A DNA stretch of 64,000 nt from Brachyhypopomus gauderio (lineage: Eukaryota > Chordata > Actinopteri > Gymnotiformes > Hypopomidae). The stretch spans positions 527,501-591,500 of the forward strand of contig NW_027506918.1 in assembly GCF_052324685.1 (NCBI RefSeq), read 5' to 3'. This document shows, in pieces, positions 41,001 through 51,360 of the stretch. The notes beneath the pieces were generated by a model. The model saw nothing but the letters and a program-made list of their open reading frames with translations, was not told where the DNA came from and did not search any database. The translations under genes were made by a program, and so were the position numbers. Positions within the stretch are counted from its first letter, which is position 1, and the number at the start of each line of letters is the position of its first letter.

Positions 41001-43373
41001 TTAAGAAACCCAGATATTTAAAACTTGACACTAGTTGAATCTGTTGACCAAGTTTGGTGCATGTTACGTGTTGGAATGGGAACCCGCACACGACGCGTGT
41101 AATGTTAAACCGGGAAGACCCAAATGCCGATCACAAAATAAAACAGTGAACTGAAACCTCCGCCAAATGGAATGCGGGAAAAGCGCCAAAAGAAAATACC
41201 TCCGTGAAAGGGAAGAACGGAGGGAAACTCGAAACAGAAAGAGAAACCAAAAGATTGCTGAATACTCGACGCGAGAAAACCAAAACAAAATAAACAAACT
41301 GAAGACGCCAGGGGAAGTAGCTGGCTCTCAAACCACAACGGGGAGCAAACAAAAAACTCTTCACAAAATAACAAACGAAACTGGATAGAGAAACAACAGG
41401 GCTGGACTTGAGATTGGCCAGAAGTAGCGAAGTGGTGAGCGAACTCGGAAACGACAGGGAAAACAGCGAATACAGTAAGTGCAACAAAGACACATTGATC
41501 ATCAAGAGAAGGCTGGCTGAAAGCGTGTGGAGACGGCAACAAACAACTCAGCAATGAGACTCTGCAGTCGTCCTCCTTAAATAGGGAGGTGAACAGCTGC
41601 AGGTCATCACTGCTGATTTCATGTTTGTGAACGCGTTCGTGAACTAATGTTGGTCTGTGCGCGAGCGCAGTCCGCAAACGAGTGTTGGCTCGGGAGCGAG
41701 CACTGGCTCGTGAGTCTCCTCCTGTGGCGACAGGAGGAGCGACTCCGGGGTCAGCCCTGACAGTGCAGACACTTTAGCTGTTTGTGCTTTTGACTTAGAG
41801 AAAAACACAAGTTTAGTTTTTCCAGCATTTAATACAAGATTCATGTGATATAATTGATCTTCTATTTGATCTAAAGCTGACTGAAGATATTGAAAAGACT
41901 TTGCAGAGTTTGGTGCTGAACAGTAAATAACTGTATCATCTGCATACAAATGTAATTTGGCATTTTGAATGTTTTGGCCAATGTTACTTATACCACTGGA
42001 TGAAAATTGATATTTTATGTCTAACTGAAACGTGGATTCAATCTGGTGACTATTTAACTCTAAACGAAGCCACTCCTGTGGGATATAGGTATATAGCCTA
42101 CATAGACCTAGATTGTCAGGCAGAGGAGGTGGAATATGTATAATCTATCGTGATTGTTTAGAAATTCATCAGAAATACCTAGATATCTCAAATTAATTTG
42201 AGATGCTGTCTATTAATGTAATTAGTCCATCTGAAAATAAAAGTGCATTTTCCCTAACTAATGTATACAGACCACCAGGGCCTTACTCAGATTTCTTAAA
42301 CGATTTCACCGATTTTGCAGCAAATTTAGCAGTAAGTAGTGACAAAATAATAATGGTAGGAGACTTTAACATACATTTTGATAATGCGGAGGATCCACTG
42401 ACAAGGGCTTTTACTTCTATATTGAACTCTGTTGGCATTACACAAAACATAGTAGGACCTACACATTATCAAAATCATACCCTAGATTTAATCTTAACGT
42501 TGGGTATCGACGTAGATAATATAAATATACTCCCGCAAACCGCAGCAATCTCCCCAAAGGGGAGCCGCCCACTTCACATTCCACACATTCCTCTACATAG
42601 CCCCTCCCCTTTTCTAATTCACCCACATACTCCATCATCACTGACACCTGTCTGTCATCACCTCACTTCCTACTTCAGCCCACTGGTTCTGCCAGTCTCT
42701 GTGTATTCCTTGAGTGTAGGGGAGTGAACCTGCGTGTGTTTTCTTCTGTTGCTGCCCTTTGACTGCCAAGTCAGGAAATTTACACCTTAAGTGTTTATCT
42801 TGCTCTGACTATCTCTGTGTGTGTGTGGCTGTGTTTTATTTCACTGTGTGTGATTGTCATTGCTGTGTGTGTGTGGCTGTGTTTTGTGTTTTATTTCACT
42901 GTGTGTGTGTGTGGCTGTGTTTTATTACACTGTGTGTGTGTGTGGCTGTGTTTTATTACACTGTGTGTGATTGACATTAAAGATTCCATGTCTGATGTTT
43001 CTGTCACCCCGTTACTGTCAATATCAGTTTGTTTTTTATTCCTAAATATATAACATTTTTATTCCTTCTTCATATATCATGTTTCTGAAATAACAGAGAC
43101 CACAGACTGAAGATCTGAATGTATCAGAACAATCACAATGTGTAAAAATATGGAGATCAAACAGAAATAATCACTTACTGTTTCAATGTGGACGACACGT
43201 TCTGAGAAGGAAACAAAGTGACAATTGTACACAGAAATTAAAATGCAATTATAATTTTCTTCAAATTATATTCTGTCAAATATCTCTTTTCCTTATATGA
43301 TATAAAATCAATGTGTCTAAAGACCCTGACACATACACACACAACAAATGTCAAAACCTTTTACTTATGCATT

Positions 43374-43419
<46 letters not shown>

Positions 43420-44712
43420 GTAGTGTCAAGATGGCCAATGAGTGATTCTTTGTCACTTACATTGGTGCATTTATCATGTTTTGTATGTGTATTTAAGTGA
43501 GAGAGAGACAGACTGAGTGATTCTTACTAGTAAGAACGGGATGTTCTCAGCTTCCATCTCCTTCTCTGTGTTTCTAATTTGATCTGAAAGAGATGCTATT
43601 TCTCCACTCATCTCCTCAATCTTCCTCCTCATCATGTGACTCTTCTGCTCCTCTTCCTCCTTCAGTGCAGCTATTCTTGCTGCTTCTTCATCTCTTAGAA
43701 ACTGGTGGATCTTCTCAAACTCCTCCTTTATCTGCCTCTCTGTGTGCTGGGCCTGATACTGGAATGGGAGATGATGAGGAAATATTAACTGTCCAAATGT
43801 GTGTGTTTCATTATGGTGTACGTGGACAGTGATCACAGCACCATTCAGAACTCAGAGTGACCTTTCACCTTAATGTGTGCTGCTGTTTTATCACAGACTT
43901 GTTTATCTTTCTCTAAGACCTTCAGATGCTGCTGTAGAGACTCCAGTGAGGTCTTGAGTTTGTTCTGTAAAAATGGCAGAGGACAGTACGAGTCTTACAG
44001 GATTTAATCTCAGTGTCTGTATCTGTACTGGAGATTACAAAGATTACAAAATAATGTCAAGAATGAAAAGAAAGCCACATTTACTCTTTGACCAAGTTTC
44101 ATTTACTGTAGAATAGTAATACTATATATTTACAGTATTTGAATAAATAAACTTTGAATATAATAATTGTGAAGGTTTGTTTTAATTCTCTCAAATCCCA
44201 TCCCTTGACAGGTTTAATCTAGCCTATTTAACATTCATTTCAAAATAATCTAAACCATGGAGGAAAACAGATATTACAGATAAATATATATATAGTATGT
44301 TTCATACCTTAAAGTCACACACAGCTTCATCTACTGGACAGCAGTCGTGAGTTTTATGTGCCTTTGAAATCTGACACACCACACACACAGGCTGTTGGTC
44401 CTCCAGACAGAAGACTTTGAGTTTCTCATTGTGCAGACTGCAGAGAACCTCAGACCCAGCAGAAAATCTCTGACTCCTGCTCGCTAGAAAAGACTCACAC
44501 AGGTTCTTTAGTGCACGATTAAGAGGAGGGTTGGATTTAGAAGATCTTCTTCTACAAATTGGACATTCTCGAGATCCCTTGGTTTCCCAGAACTGCTGCA
44601 GACAGGTTTTACACACACTGTGGCTACATGACAGTAGAACAGGATCCCTGAAGATGTCACAGCACACAGGACATGAAAACTCTTCTTCTGACAGAGGGTT
44701 TGTAGCAGCCAT
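34809..44712 (-). CDS. TRIM-4: six-exon TRIM35-like E3 ligase, probably chimeric (470 aa)
   Basis: Exons: 44308-44712, 43869-43964, 43528-43752, 43179-43201, 37049-37167, 34809-35353; all junctions are GT-AG and the 1413-bp total is in frame. RING reads [21 protein letters not shown] and CPICRRR; B30.2 has [17 protein letters not shown] and [12 protein letters not shown]. Intron 4 is about 6 kb and holds a hAT element, LINE pieces and a solo LTR. A second copy of the exon 5 start (37446-37463, VHHTPN) and of an intron 4 segment lies within it, so exons 5-6 and exons 1-4 probably come from different copies joined by unequal recombination. The stop is separated from the ancestral poly(A) signal by insertions. 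It may still be expressed; this is uncertain. Confidence 0.8.
35354..36465. other. TRIM-4 intron 5, unique part
   Basis: Paralogous along its length to 12205-13295 of TRIM-2; low-complexity frames only. Confidence 0.6.
36466..36850. repeat. 24-bp minisatellite in TRIM-4 intron 5
   Basis: About 16 units of the same GTAGAGGTGGAGAGTGGGTG repeat as in TRIM-2 and TRIM-3. Confidence 0.95.
37446..37463 (-). pseudogene. Second TRIM exon 5 stub
   Basis: The acceptor and first codons of exon 5 (VHHTPN) recur here, then break off into LINE 3' sequence on the far side. It is a leftover of a second TRIM copy. Confidence 0.75.
37487..37644 (-). repeat. 3' end of a fish LINE (L2/CR1-like)
   Basis: Contains TTTATTTAACCAGGTTAGTC and ACAAGGGAGACCTGGCC, a widely dispersed fish LINE tail. 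It may belong to the rearranged LINE at 40440-42541. Confidence 0.45.
37645..37710. repeat. (CA)n microsatellite
   Basis: Pure CA dinucleotide run of about 65 bp. Confidence 0.98.
38005..38071. repeat. (TA)n microsatellite
   Basis: TA run directly abutting the left end of the hAT element. Confidence 0.98.
38434..39907 (-). pseudogene. hAT transposase fragments with BED zinc finger
   Basis: 39907-39740 encodes a BED finger start ([20 protein letters not shown] and CRKEF). After the nested MITE, 39014-38830 gives [20 protein letters not shown]. 38619-38434 gives [20 protein letters not shown] and [12 protein letters not shown], typical of ZBED-like hAT transposases. The remaining C-terminal half, including the dimerisation region, is absent. 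Confidence 0.75.
39023..39728. mobile_element. 706-bp hAT-type MITE nested in the hAT transposase
   Basis: Ends CAGAGACCGTATATATAA and TTATATATACGGTCTCTG are inverted repeats. The 8-bp target duplication GTTAGCCC is exact (39015-39022 and 39729-39736). It has no coding capacity. Confidence 0.92.
40440..41949 (-). pseudogene. LINE reverse transcriptase fragment (L2/CR1-like)
   Basis: 41949-41768 encodes the RT catalytic box [19 protein letters not shown] and [18 protein letters not shown]. After a solo LTR the same ORF resumes at about 41050 with [18 protein letters not shown] and decays toward 40440. The 3' side extends left. It belongs to an L2/CR1-like family by motif. The upstream endonuclease part lies on the opposite strand at 41985-42541. 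Confidence 0.75.
41062..41762 (-). repeat. Solo LTR (701 bp) of a Gypsy-type element
   Basis: It runs TGTCAGGGCTGACC to CACGTAACA on the minus strand and is flanked by the 5-bp duplication GTGCA (41057-41061 and 41763-41767). Its first 11 bases match the 5' LTR of the Sushi-like element at 57391. No internal region, so it arose by LTR-LTR recombination. Confidence 0.85.
41985..42541 (+). pseudogene. Inverted LINE endonuclease (APE-type) fragment
   Basis: The frames read [16 protein letters not shown], then [28 protein letters not shown] and [19 protein letters not shown]. These are APE endonuclease motifs of L2-like LINEs, on the strand opposite to the adjacent RT. Stops and a shift near 42120-42200 disable it. 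Confidence 0.75.
42542..43070. repeat. Unassigned repeat with CTGTGTGTGTGTGGCTGTGT tandem units
   Basis: Positions 42815-42970 hold four imperfect units of a GT-rich repeat followed by ATTAAA; it could be the end of a retroelement. No gene. Confidence 0.4.
43376..43418. repeat. (GT)n microsatellite in TRIM-4 intron 3
   Basis: GT run at the position of the compound repeat in the other TRIM copies; the GA part is reduced to AGAGAGAGAC near 43500. Confidence 0.9.
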
Positions 44713-44963
44713 TTCCTCCAACAGCTGCTGTAATAGATAGTTTTGCCTGAACGTCAAATCCGTAGGCTAAGTGTAGTTCTTCATCCAGGTTAGCGAGTAT
44801 AAGGAGTTGATGCCAGAGCATAGAGATTATCTAAACATTTATGACAGACGTGAGTCAAGACAGGTGTGGTAGTCCAAGGTTTACTTGCTTAAACGGGCAG
44901 CTGTGTACAGGGAGGAGGGGACTGTATAAAGAAGTCAAAAAGATGAAAACCTTTATGATATTT

Positions 44964-44977
44964 CCACCAGATAGCGC
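44964..44977 (+). promoter_or_regulatory. Degenerate CTCF-like motif upstream of TRIM-4
   Basis: CCACCAGATAGCGC, one base changed within the core (GG to AG), 252 bp upstream of the TRIM-4 ATG, the same spacing as TRIM-1. Confidence 0.3.
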
Positions 44978-45031
44978 CAGTTCACAAACATTATTGAATC
45001 AGGGGAACGTCAGCTAACACTGCCTTAGTTT

Positions 45032-45640
45032 TTACAGTTTAGTTACAGTCTGTAATGTCTTCTTCTTAACTAAAAGCAGATCTAAACAGGTTTTGAGACT
45101 CTTCTTAAAGCTGTTTAGGGATGAAATGCCTCTGAGAGAGTTCCAGAGCTTTGGGTCATAGTGGCTAAAAGCACCCTCGCCAATCTTTAATCGGCTTTTA
45201 GGAATCACCAGTAGATTACTGTTTGAAGACCTGAGAGACCTGACAGGAACATATCTAACCATCATTTCACTGAGGTAAAGAGGAGCAAGACCATGAAGAT
45301 ATTTAAAAACCATGACTAGAACCTTAAAATCCATTCTAAAGCTGACAGGTAACCAGTGTAGTGAGTGGAGTGCAGGTGTAATATGATCTCTCTTTCTCCT
45401 GAGGGTCAGAACCCTTGCAGCAGCATTCTGAACTCGCTGTAGGTGAAAAATAGAGCTCTTTGGAAGAGCAGATAGAACAGCGTTACAATAATCTAGCCTT
45501 GATGTGATAAATGCATGGACAAGTTTTTCACTATCAGCAGGAGAGAGCATATCTCAGACCTTAGCGATGTTTCTGAGGTCCATTTTATGAGAGAGGAGGG
45601 AGGGACTGTATCATGTCTGTGAAGGCCACGGCACTGCCAG
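45032..45640 (-). pseudogene. LINE ORF2 C-terminal fragment
   Basis: The 172-residue frame (45550-45032) reads LVHAFITSRLDYCNAVLSAL, VQNAAARVLTLRRKRDHITP, LHSLHWLPVSFR and KLWNSLRGISS, the usual C-terminal region of L2/CR1-like RT proteins. The end of the element abuts TRIM-4 upstream sequence at about 45058, so the insertion is 5'-truncated and sits about 350 bp from the TRIM-4 start. Confidence 0.8.
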
Positions 45641-45989
45641 CACTGAGATAATGCTAAATTCATTTACAATTAACAAAATTATTTTTTTTAATTATTGTTA
45701 ATAATAAAATTACTAATAATATGAAACACTCCCCCACCAGGGGCAGGTCCTTCCAGTGCGCCCAGCGAAGCCCCGGACCCACACTGACGGGCAGGCCTGG
45801 GGCCGCCAGATTCACACACGTCTGGGAGTCGCCGCCCCCAGATGTGGGAGTCCCCATGAAGCAGCCTAGATCACCTCCCTGGGAAGACAGGGAAAAACAC
45901 GTTATACAGAACAGGGACATTCACAAACACACACAGAGGAACACTGAACACGAACGGCACAAAAGGGGAAAAAGGGATTGAGGAGAAAC
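45641..45989. other. Unassigned sequence, target of the Sushi-like insertion
   Basis: It continues at 57392 after the Sushi-like element. C/G-rich parts (45730-45870) have no recognised domain; probably another repeat. Confidence 0.4.
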
Positions 45990-46772
45990 TGTAACGTGGG
46001 AGTACTGGGAGGTACTCACCGCGTATAGTGATTGAAGAAAGGTGGATCCAAGTGCCGTTTAACAGCACAACAGCGTTTGTCAGAACAGAACGCGAGTGCG
46101 AGAGTTAAAACACGAAACACAACCCAAATGAATAAACGAAAGCAACGCGGAAAAGTCAACGCGAGAAAATAAAAGGAAAGTCGTGGAAGCACGGTAAAAC
46201 GATAAACAAAACCCAACGCGGAAAACTCAACGAGTGAAAAATAAAGCTCAACCTTAAGGAGACCGGAGAAATAAACAAAACAACAAACGTAACTTAAACA
46301 GCGCAGACACAGGCAACGTGAAAACGAAACTAAAGATGCCAGAGAAGGTGGCTGGCCAGCAGGCAGAAAAACGCCGCAGCAAAACAAAACCCCTTCCTAA
46401 AATATAAAGTCAGAATAAAGACAGGAAGAAAAAAAACAGACTTGGGAAAACTTGAGGTAGGTCAGAGCGATGCAGGAGATAGAATCTCGAAGAAGAGAAG
46501 GAGAGACAGAGAGAGAGCGGCGACGAGACACCTTGTAACTTGGAGAGTGCAACTTCGGGGAATGAAGGAGCAGGCTGATAGCGCGAGGGCAAAACCGAAC
46601 GAATCAGCAATGATCCGTTTCCCACAGCTTCCTTAAGAAGGCTTCAGACAGCTGAAACAGATCATTGCTGATTACGCTCTGCAAGTCTAGGACTGACTCT
46701 GGTGCCCCTCCTGGTGGTGGAGGGGCACCACTAGGCCCGAGACCACACGGGCCCAACGCGACAGCCCTGTCA
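45990..46772 (-). repeat. 3' LTR of the Sushi-like element
   Basis: 783 bp, TGACAGGGCTG to CACGTTACA. Its first 57 bp align only loosely with the first 34 bp of the 5' LTR, and the pol frame runs about 170 bp into it. Confidence 0.75.
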
Positions 46773-49700
46773 CGGCGGAAATCCCGGATAAGGGACCGAT
46801 CAACGATGCGGGAGGCGGGGACCCAGGAGCGTTCCTCGGGGCCATAACCCGTCCAGTCAACCAGGTATTGGTCCCGACCCCGAACACGGCGGTGGTCCAA
46901 CAACCGGTTGACCGTGTACACAGGACCACCATCAACCATGCGGGGAGCCGGCGGGGCAGGAGCACGGGGCATGTTACACAAGACAGGACGGAGACGAGAA
47001 GCGTGAAAAACCGGGTGGACCTTCATAGACGGCGGGAGCACCAACCGGTAAGCGACCGGGTTGATGCGCCTGTCCACCTTGAAGGGGCCCAGGTAGCGAG
47101 GAGCCAGCTTCTTGGTTCCGCCGCGGACAGGCAGGTCCTTGGCGGACAACCAGACGCGCTGACCCGGGCGAAACGACAAGGCAGGAAGGCGGTGCTTATC
47201 GGCACTCCGACAGTAGCCGGAGAAGGCAGACATCAAGGCCTTACGGGCCTTACGCCAAGCCACGCTACATCGCCGCACCAAAGCCCGGGCACCCGGAACG
47301 GCTGCCTCCTCCTCCTGGTTAGCGAACATAGGAGGGGCATACCCGTAGAGGCATTCGAAGGGGGACATCCCGAGGGCCGAGTGCCACAAGGTGTTATGGG
47401 CATACTCGGCCCACAGAAGCTGGTCAGACCAGGAGGAGGGGTTGGAGGAAGCCAGACACTGAAGCGTCTGCTCGAGGTCCTGGTTGGTGCGCTCAGTCTG
47501 CCCATTAGTCTGGGGGTGAAACCCAGAGGACAAACTAGCCCTGGCCCCCAAGAGCCTCAGGAAAGAACCCCAAAAGCGACTGGTGAATTGGGGTCCCCTG
47601 TCGGACACCACGTCGGTAGGAAAACCGTGGTGCCGGACTATGTGGTGTAGGAAGAGAGAAGCGGTCTCCCGGGCCGAGGGGAGCTGAGGCAAGGCCAGAA
47701 ACCTTGCGGTTTTGGAAAACCGGTCTACGATGACCAGAATGGCGGTGTTACCTCGAGAGGGAGGCAACCCGGTCACGAAATCTAAGGCGACGTGCGTCCA
47801 AGGTCTCAACGGAATAGGCAGTGGACGTAACAAACCGGCCGGTTTGGTATGGGTCACCTTGTTTCTGGTACACGTCTTGCAGGCGGTGACGAAACGAGTC
47901 ACCTTTTGATCCATCCCGGGCCACCAGAATCTACCCTGGAGGAGTTTCAATGTACGTCGTGACCCGGGATGAGCAGCAAAAGGTGAAGTGTGACCCCACT
48001 CCATGACCTTCTTACGCAACCTAGGGTGGACGTAGAGACGACCGGAGGGGCCACCACCAGGCCCCGGGTCACTGGTGAGCGCTTGTTTGACTTCTGTCTC
48101 TATGGCCCACTGCAGGGGTGCCACAATTTTGGAAGCTGGCAGCACGGTGCTAGGCCCAGAGGTGGCAGGAGGCGACTCCCACTGGCGGGACAGAGCATCA
48201 GGTTTGGCATTTTTTGTGCCCGGACGGTAGGAGAGCGTGAAGTCAAAGCGTCCAAAAAACAAGGACCACCTGGCTTGTCTGGGGTCCAAGAGTTCCTTGT
48301 CCCCCACGTCATAATTGCGCTCAGCTGGGGACATGCGATGGGAGTAATACGCACACGGATGGAGCTTAGGAGGGGACCCGGTTCTCTGGGAGAGAACAGC
48401 ACCTACCCCGTAGTCAGAGGCATCGACCTTAACTATGAATGGTAGGTCGGGATCCGGCATGCATAACACTGGTTCAGAAGTGAACTGAATTTTCAGGTCT
48501 TCGAATGCTCGCTGGGCTTCGGGAGTCCAGACGAAGGGACCGGGGCTCTTTTTGGTGAGAGTAATCAGGGGAGCCGCAAGGGTACTGAAACCCTTAATGA
48601 AGCGGCGGTAGAAATTGGCGAACCCTAAAAAACGCTGTACCAGACGGAGTGAGGTAGGAGTGGGCCAATGAGCAACGGCCCGGACCTTGGAGGGGTCCAT
48701 GGCCAGAGTGTTCTGGGCGATACGGTAACCTAGAAAACCTATTTCCTGGACATGAAACAGAGATTTTTCTAGTTTAATAAACAAGTGGTTTTCGAGGAGT
48801 AGTTGGAGCACCCGCCGGACGTGTTTTCTATGTTCAGTCTCGGATTTACTGTAGATGAGGATGTCATCCAGATAAACAAAGACGTATCTGTCCAGAGCCT
48901 CCCTTAGTACTTCGTTAATGAAGCGCTGGAACACGGCCGGGGCATTCATTAAACCGAAGGGCATGACAAGATACTCATAATGGCCTGAGGGTGTGATAAA
49001 CGCGGTCTTCCACTCGTCACCCTCTCTTACCCTGACTAAGTTGTAGGCACTTCTCAGATCAAGCTTAGTGAAGATTGTTGCCTGCAGGAGGGCCTCAAAG
49101 GCAGTAGCCATGAGGGGTAGAGGGTGACGATCCTTGACCGTGATCTTATTAAGCCCCCGGTAATCGATACAAGGTCTGAATCCCCCGTCTTTTTTCCCCA
49201 CAAAGAAAAACCCTGCTCCAGCGGGAGAGGTTGATGGCCGGATGAATCCGGCTGCCAGGGCCTCCTGTATATAAGTCTCCATGGCTCTACGTTCAGGTAC
49301 GGCCAGGGAGAAAAGACGGCCTCTAGGGGGACTAGTGCCTGGCAGTAGCTCAATGGCTATGTCATGAGCCCTATGAGGAGGAAGGAAGCCAGCCTTTTTC
49401 TTGCTGAATACCTCTCTGAGGTCGTGGTAAACAGCAGAAACCTGAGTTAGGTCAACAGGGTCCGGGGAGTGACTGGTAGTGGTTTCGGGGTTGCTCTTTA
49501 GACATGTTTCCTTGCAGATGGCTCCCCAACTACGGACTGAACGGGAAAGCCAATCTACTTCTGGGTTGTGGCGTTGGAGCCAAGGAAAACCCAGAATAAG
49601 ACGCATCTGGGGCACGCTAATGACATAAAGGGCGAGCTGTTCTTTGTGACCCCCAATACTCATGTCAAGCGGGATAGTCTGCTTATTGACTTCGCCTGAA

Positions 49701-49876
49701 GTCAAGGCACGTCCATCAACGGCCGCTACAGACAAAGGCTTGTCTAGGTCAACAGGTAAGCGAAACGTGTATGAAACGTGTATGAATAAACCATTGCTAG
49801 GAGGGTTTGAGACCGGGCCCGCCAGGACCTCCTCAGTTACTGGCGGACCGCTCCTTTTCCCTGTAGCTCGGGGCAT
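46604..49876 (-). CDS. Sushi-like Pol, open frame but lacking protease and RNase H active sites
   Basis: A 1090-codon frame. RT: residues ~165-360, with YLDD at 335-338. RNase H begins at ~480 (KVDASDYG) but jumps from YDVGDKELL directly to DPRQARW at 531, losing about 40 residues with part of the active site. Integrase: zinc ligands H629, H636, C666 and C669, and D699, D759 and E795 (D-D-35-E). Chromodomain: ~987-1030 ([19 protein letters not shown]-like). The protease part ([26 protein letters not shown]) lacks its Asp-Ser-Gly centre: FIHVSYTF joins [10 protein letters not shown]. Expressed by -1 frameshift from gag. The protein is full length in frame but could not act alone; it would need helpers. 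Confidence 0.85.
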   Translation of the reverse strand: MPRATGKRSGPPVTEEVLAGPVSNPPSNGLFIHVSYTFRLPVDLDKPLSVAAVDGRALTSGEVNKQTIPLDMSIGGHKEQLALYVISVPQMRLILGFPWLQRHNPEVDWLSRSVRSWGAICKETCLKSNPETTTSHSPDPVDLTQVSAVYHDLREVFSKKKAGFLPPHRAHDIAIELLPGTSPPRGRLFSLAVPERRAMETYIQEALAAGFIRPSTSPAGAGFFFVGKKDGGFRPCIDYRGLNKITVKDRHPLPLMATAFEALLQATIFTKLDLRSAYNLVRVREGDEWKTAFITPSGHYEYLVMPFGLMNAPAVFQRFINEVLREALDRYVFVYLDDILIYSKSETEHRKHVRRVLQLLLENHLFIKLEKSLFHVQEIGFLGYRIAQNTLAMDPSKVRAVAHWPTPTSLRLVQRFLGFANFYRRFIKGFSTLAAPLITLTKKSPGPFVWTPEAQRAFEDLKIQFTSEPVLCMPDPDLPFIVKVDASDYGVGAVLSQRTGSPPKLHPCAYYSHRMSPAERNYDVGDKELLDPRQARWSLFFGRFDFTLSYRPGTKNAKPDALSRQWESPPATSGPSTVLPASKIVAPLQWAIETEVKQALTSDPGPGGGPSGRLYVHPRLRKKVMEWGHTSPFAAHPGSRRTLKLLQGRFWWPGMDQKVTRFVTACKTCTRNKVTHTKPAGLLRPLPIPLRPWTHVALDFVTGLPPSRGNTAILVIVDRFSKTARFLALPQLPSARETASLFLHHIVRHHGFPTDVVSDRGPQFTSRFWGSFLRLLGARASLSSGFHPQTNGQTERTNQDLEQTLQCLASSNPSSWSDQLLWAEYAHNTLWHSALGMSPFECLYGYAPPMFANQEEEAAVPGARALVRRCSVAWRKARKALMSAFSGYCRSADKHRLPALSFRPGQRVWLSAKDLPVRGGTKKLAPRYLGPFKVDRRINPVAYRLVLPPSMKVHPVFHASRLRPVLCNMPRAPAPPAPRMVDGGPVYTVNRLLDHRRVRGRDQYLVDWTGYGPEERSWVPASRIVDRSLIRDFRRDRAVALGPCGLGPSGAPPPPGGAPESVLDLQSVISNDLFQLSEAFLRKLWETDHC
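49799..49861 (-). promoter_or_regulatory. -1 ribosomal frameshift signal (slippery site and predicted pseudoknot)
   Basis: On the minus strand GGGAAAA (49861-49855) sits in gag frame as G GGA AAA. After a 5-nt spacer, a 10-bp stem forms between 49849-49840 and 49825-49816 (one G-U pair). Loop bases AGGAGG (49833-49828) are complementary to CCTCCT (49804-49799), which would make an H-type pseudoknot. Gag and pol are in the matching -1 relation. Folding is inferred by hand. Confidence 0.75.
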
Positions 49877-50790
49877 TTTTGGAGTTTATGCCCTTCGCTA
49901 CCGCAGTACAAGCATCTACCCTCCTGAAGGCGCGCTTGTCTTTCTTGCCTAGAAAGACGTGTGTGAGCTAGCTGCATAGGCTGCGGCTCGTTAACAGCCT
50001 CACGTGGCTCTACAATGCATGTGGTGTCAGGCTTAGGTGTAACTGCCTGATGTTGCAACCGTCTAGCATGTCTACGTTCGCGGTAACGATTATCAAGACG
50101 CACAGTGAAAGCGATCAATGCGTCGAGATCAGAGGGAGGATCCCGAAGTGCCAGCTCATCTTTGAGCTCATCAGTTAACCCTTCCTGATAATTTGCCGTG
50201 AGTGCGTCAACTTCCCATCCGCTTTCTGAGGCTAGTGTTCTAAACGCCAGGGAATAATCAGCAACAGACATTTTACCTTGTCTTAGGCGCAAGAGACGAG
50301 ACCCGACTACACCCCCTGAGAATGGATGGTAAAATGCGCTCCTCATAGCCGCGGCAAAACGCTCGTGTGTAGTGCATACTTCTGCTTGTGCTTCCCATAG
50401 AGGGGTAGCCCAAGCCAGAGCTCTTTCTGTCAACAGTGCTACCACATAAGCCACTTTAGCATGCTCAGAGGGAAACCTGGAGGGCTGCTGCTCAAATATT
50501 AATGAACACTGCAGCAAAAATCCTCTGCACCCCTCAGGATCCCCTGAGTAGCGGGGTGGACACGGAAGAACAGGTTCAAGGTGTGGAGCTAAAACAGGGA
50601 GTTCAACAGGTCTAGCGGGAGGTGTAGGTGAAACTGCAGCAGAACCTGCTAGGGTCTGTATGGTGACTGTAACGTCATTAAGTTGCGCCGTAATCTGTCG
50701 CAATACCTGTTTGTGGCTGCCAAGCAACTGCCCTTGGTTAGTGAGGGCAGCTCTTAACTCTGCTGTTTCGTGCTTAGCGGCTGGATCCAT
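49837..50790 (-). CDS. Sushi-like Gag (capsid, zinc knuckle)
   Basis: From the ATG at 50790 ([16 protein letters not shown]) the protein has 317 residues: an N-terminal helical part, the capsid-type core ([35 protein letters not shown]) and one CCHC knuckle ([14 protein letters not shown]) near the end. The frame upstream of 50790 reaches into the LTR and is not used. It overlaps pol by 40 nt. The fold is that of the Sushi-ichi family from which mammalian PEG10/RTL genes derive (family knowledge). It appears intact. Confidence 0.9.
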   Translation of the reverse strand: MDPAAKHETAELRAALTNQGQLLGSHKQVLRQITAQLNDVTVTIQTLAGSAAVSPTPPARPVELPVLAPHLEPVLPCPPRYSGDPEGCRGFLLQCSLIFEQQPSRFPSEHAKVAYVVALLTERALAWATPLWEAQAEVCTTHERFAAAMRSAFYHPFSGGVVGSRLLRLRQGKMSVADYSLAFRTLASESGWEVDALTANYQEGLTDELKDELALRDPPSDLDALIAFTVRLDNRYRERRHARRLQHQAVTPKPDTTCIVEPREAVNEPQPMQLAHTRLSRQERQARLQEGRCLYCGSEGHKLQKCPELQGKGAVRQ

Positions 50791-50808
50791 GTTCAGGCTG
50801 ATTCGTTC

Positions 50809-51360
50809 TGTAACGTGGGAGTACTGGGAGGTACTCACCGCGTATAGTGATAGAAGAAAGGTGGATCCAAGTGCCATTTAACAGCACAACAGCGTTTGTC
50901 AGAACAGAACGCGAGTGCGAGAGTTAAAACACGAAACACAACCCAAATGAATAAACGAAAGCAACGCGGAAAAGTCAACGCGAGAAAATAAAAGGAAAGT
51001 CGTGGAAGCACGGTAAAACGATAAACAAAACCCAACGCGGAAAACTCAACGCGTGAAAAATAAAGCTCAACCGTAAGGAGACGGGAGAAATAAACAAAAC
51101 AACAAACGTTACTTAAACAGCGCAGACACAGGCAACGTGAAAACGAAACTAAAGATGCCAGAGAAGGTGGCTGGCCAGCAGGCAGAAAAACGCCGCAGCA
51201 AAACAAAACCCCTTCCTAAAATATAAAGTCAGAATAAAGACAGGAAGAAAAAAAACAGACTTGGGAAAACTTGAGGTAGGTCAGAGCGACGCAGGAGATA
51301 GAATCTCGAAGAAGAGAAGGAGAGACAGAGAGAGAGCGGCGACGAGACACCTTGTAACTT
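50809..51360 (-). repeat. 5' LTR of the Sushi-like element, gag-proximal part
   Basis: Ends CACGTTACA at 50809. It is broken at 51360 by the Gmr1-like element; AACTT (51356-51360) is the duplicated target. Confidence 0.9.

Noticed and set aside
42542-42727. Extension of the LINE endonuclease frame to 42727
   Set aside because: After about 42541 the sequence changes to CA/CT-rich repeat with no endonuclease similarity.
47000-48445. Plus-strand frames (up to 260 codons) opposite the Sushi-like pol
   Set aside because: Antisense shadows of a GC-rich coding frame; no domain.
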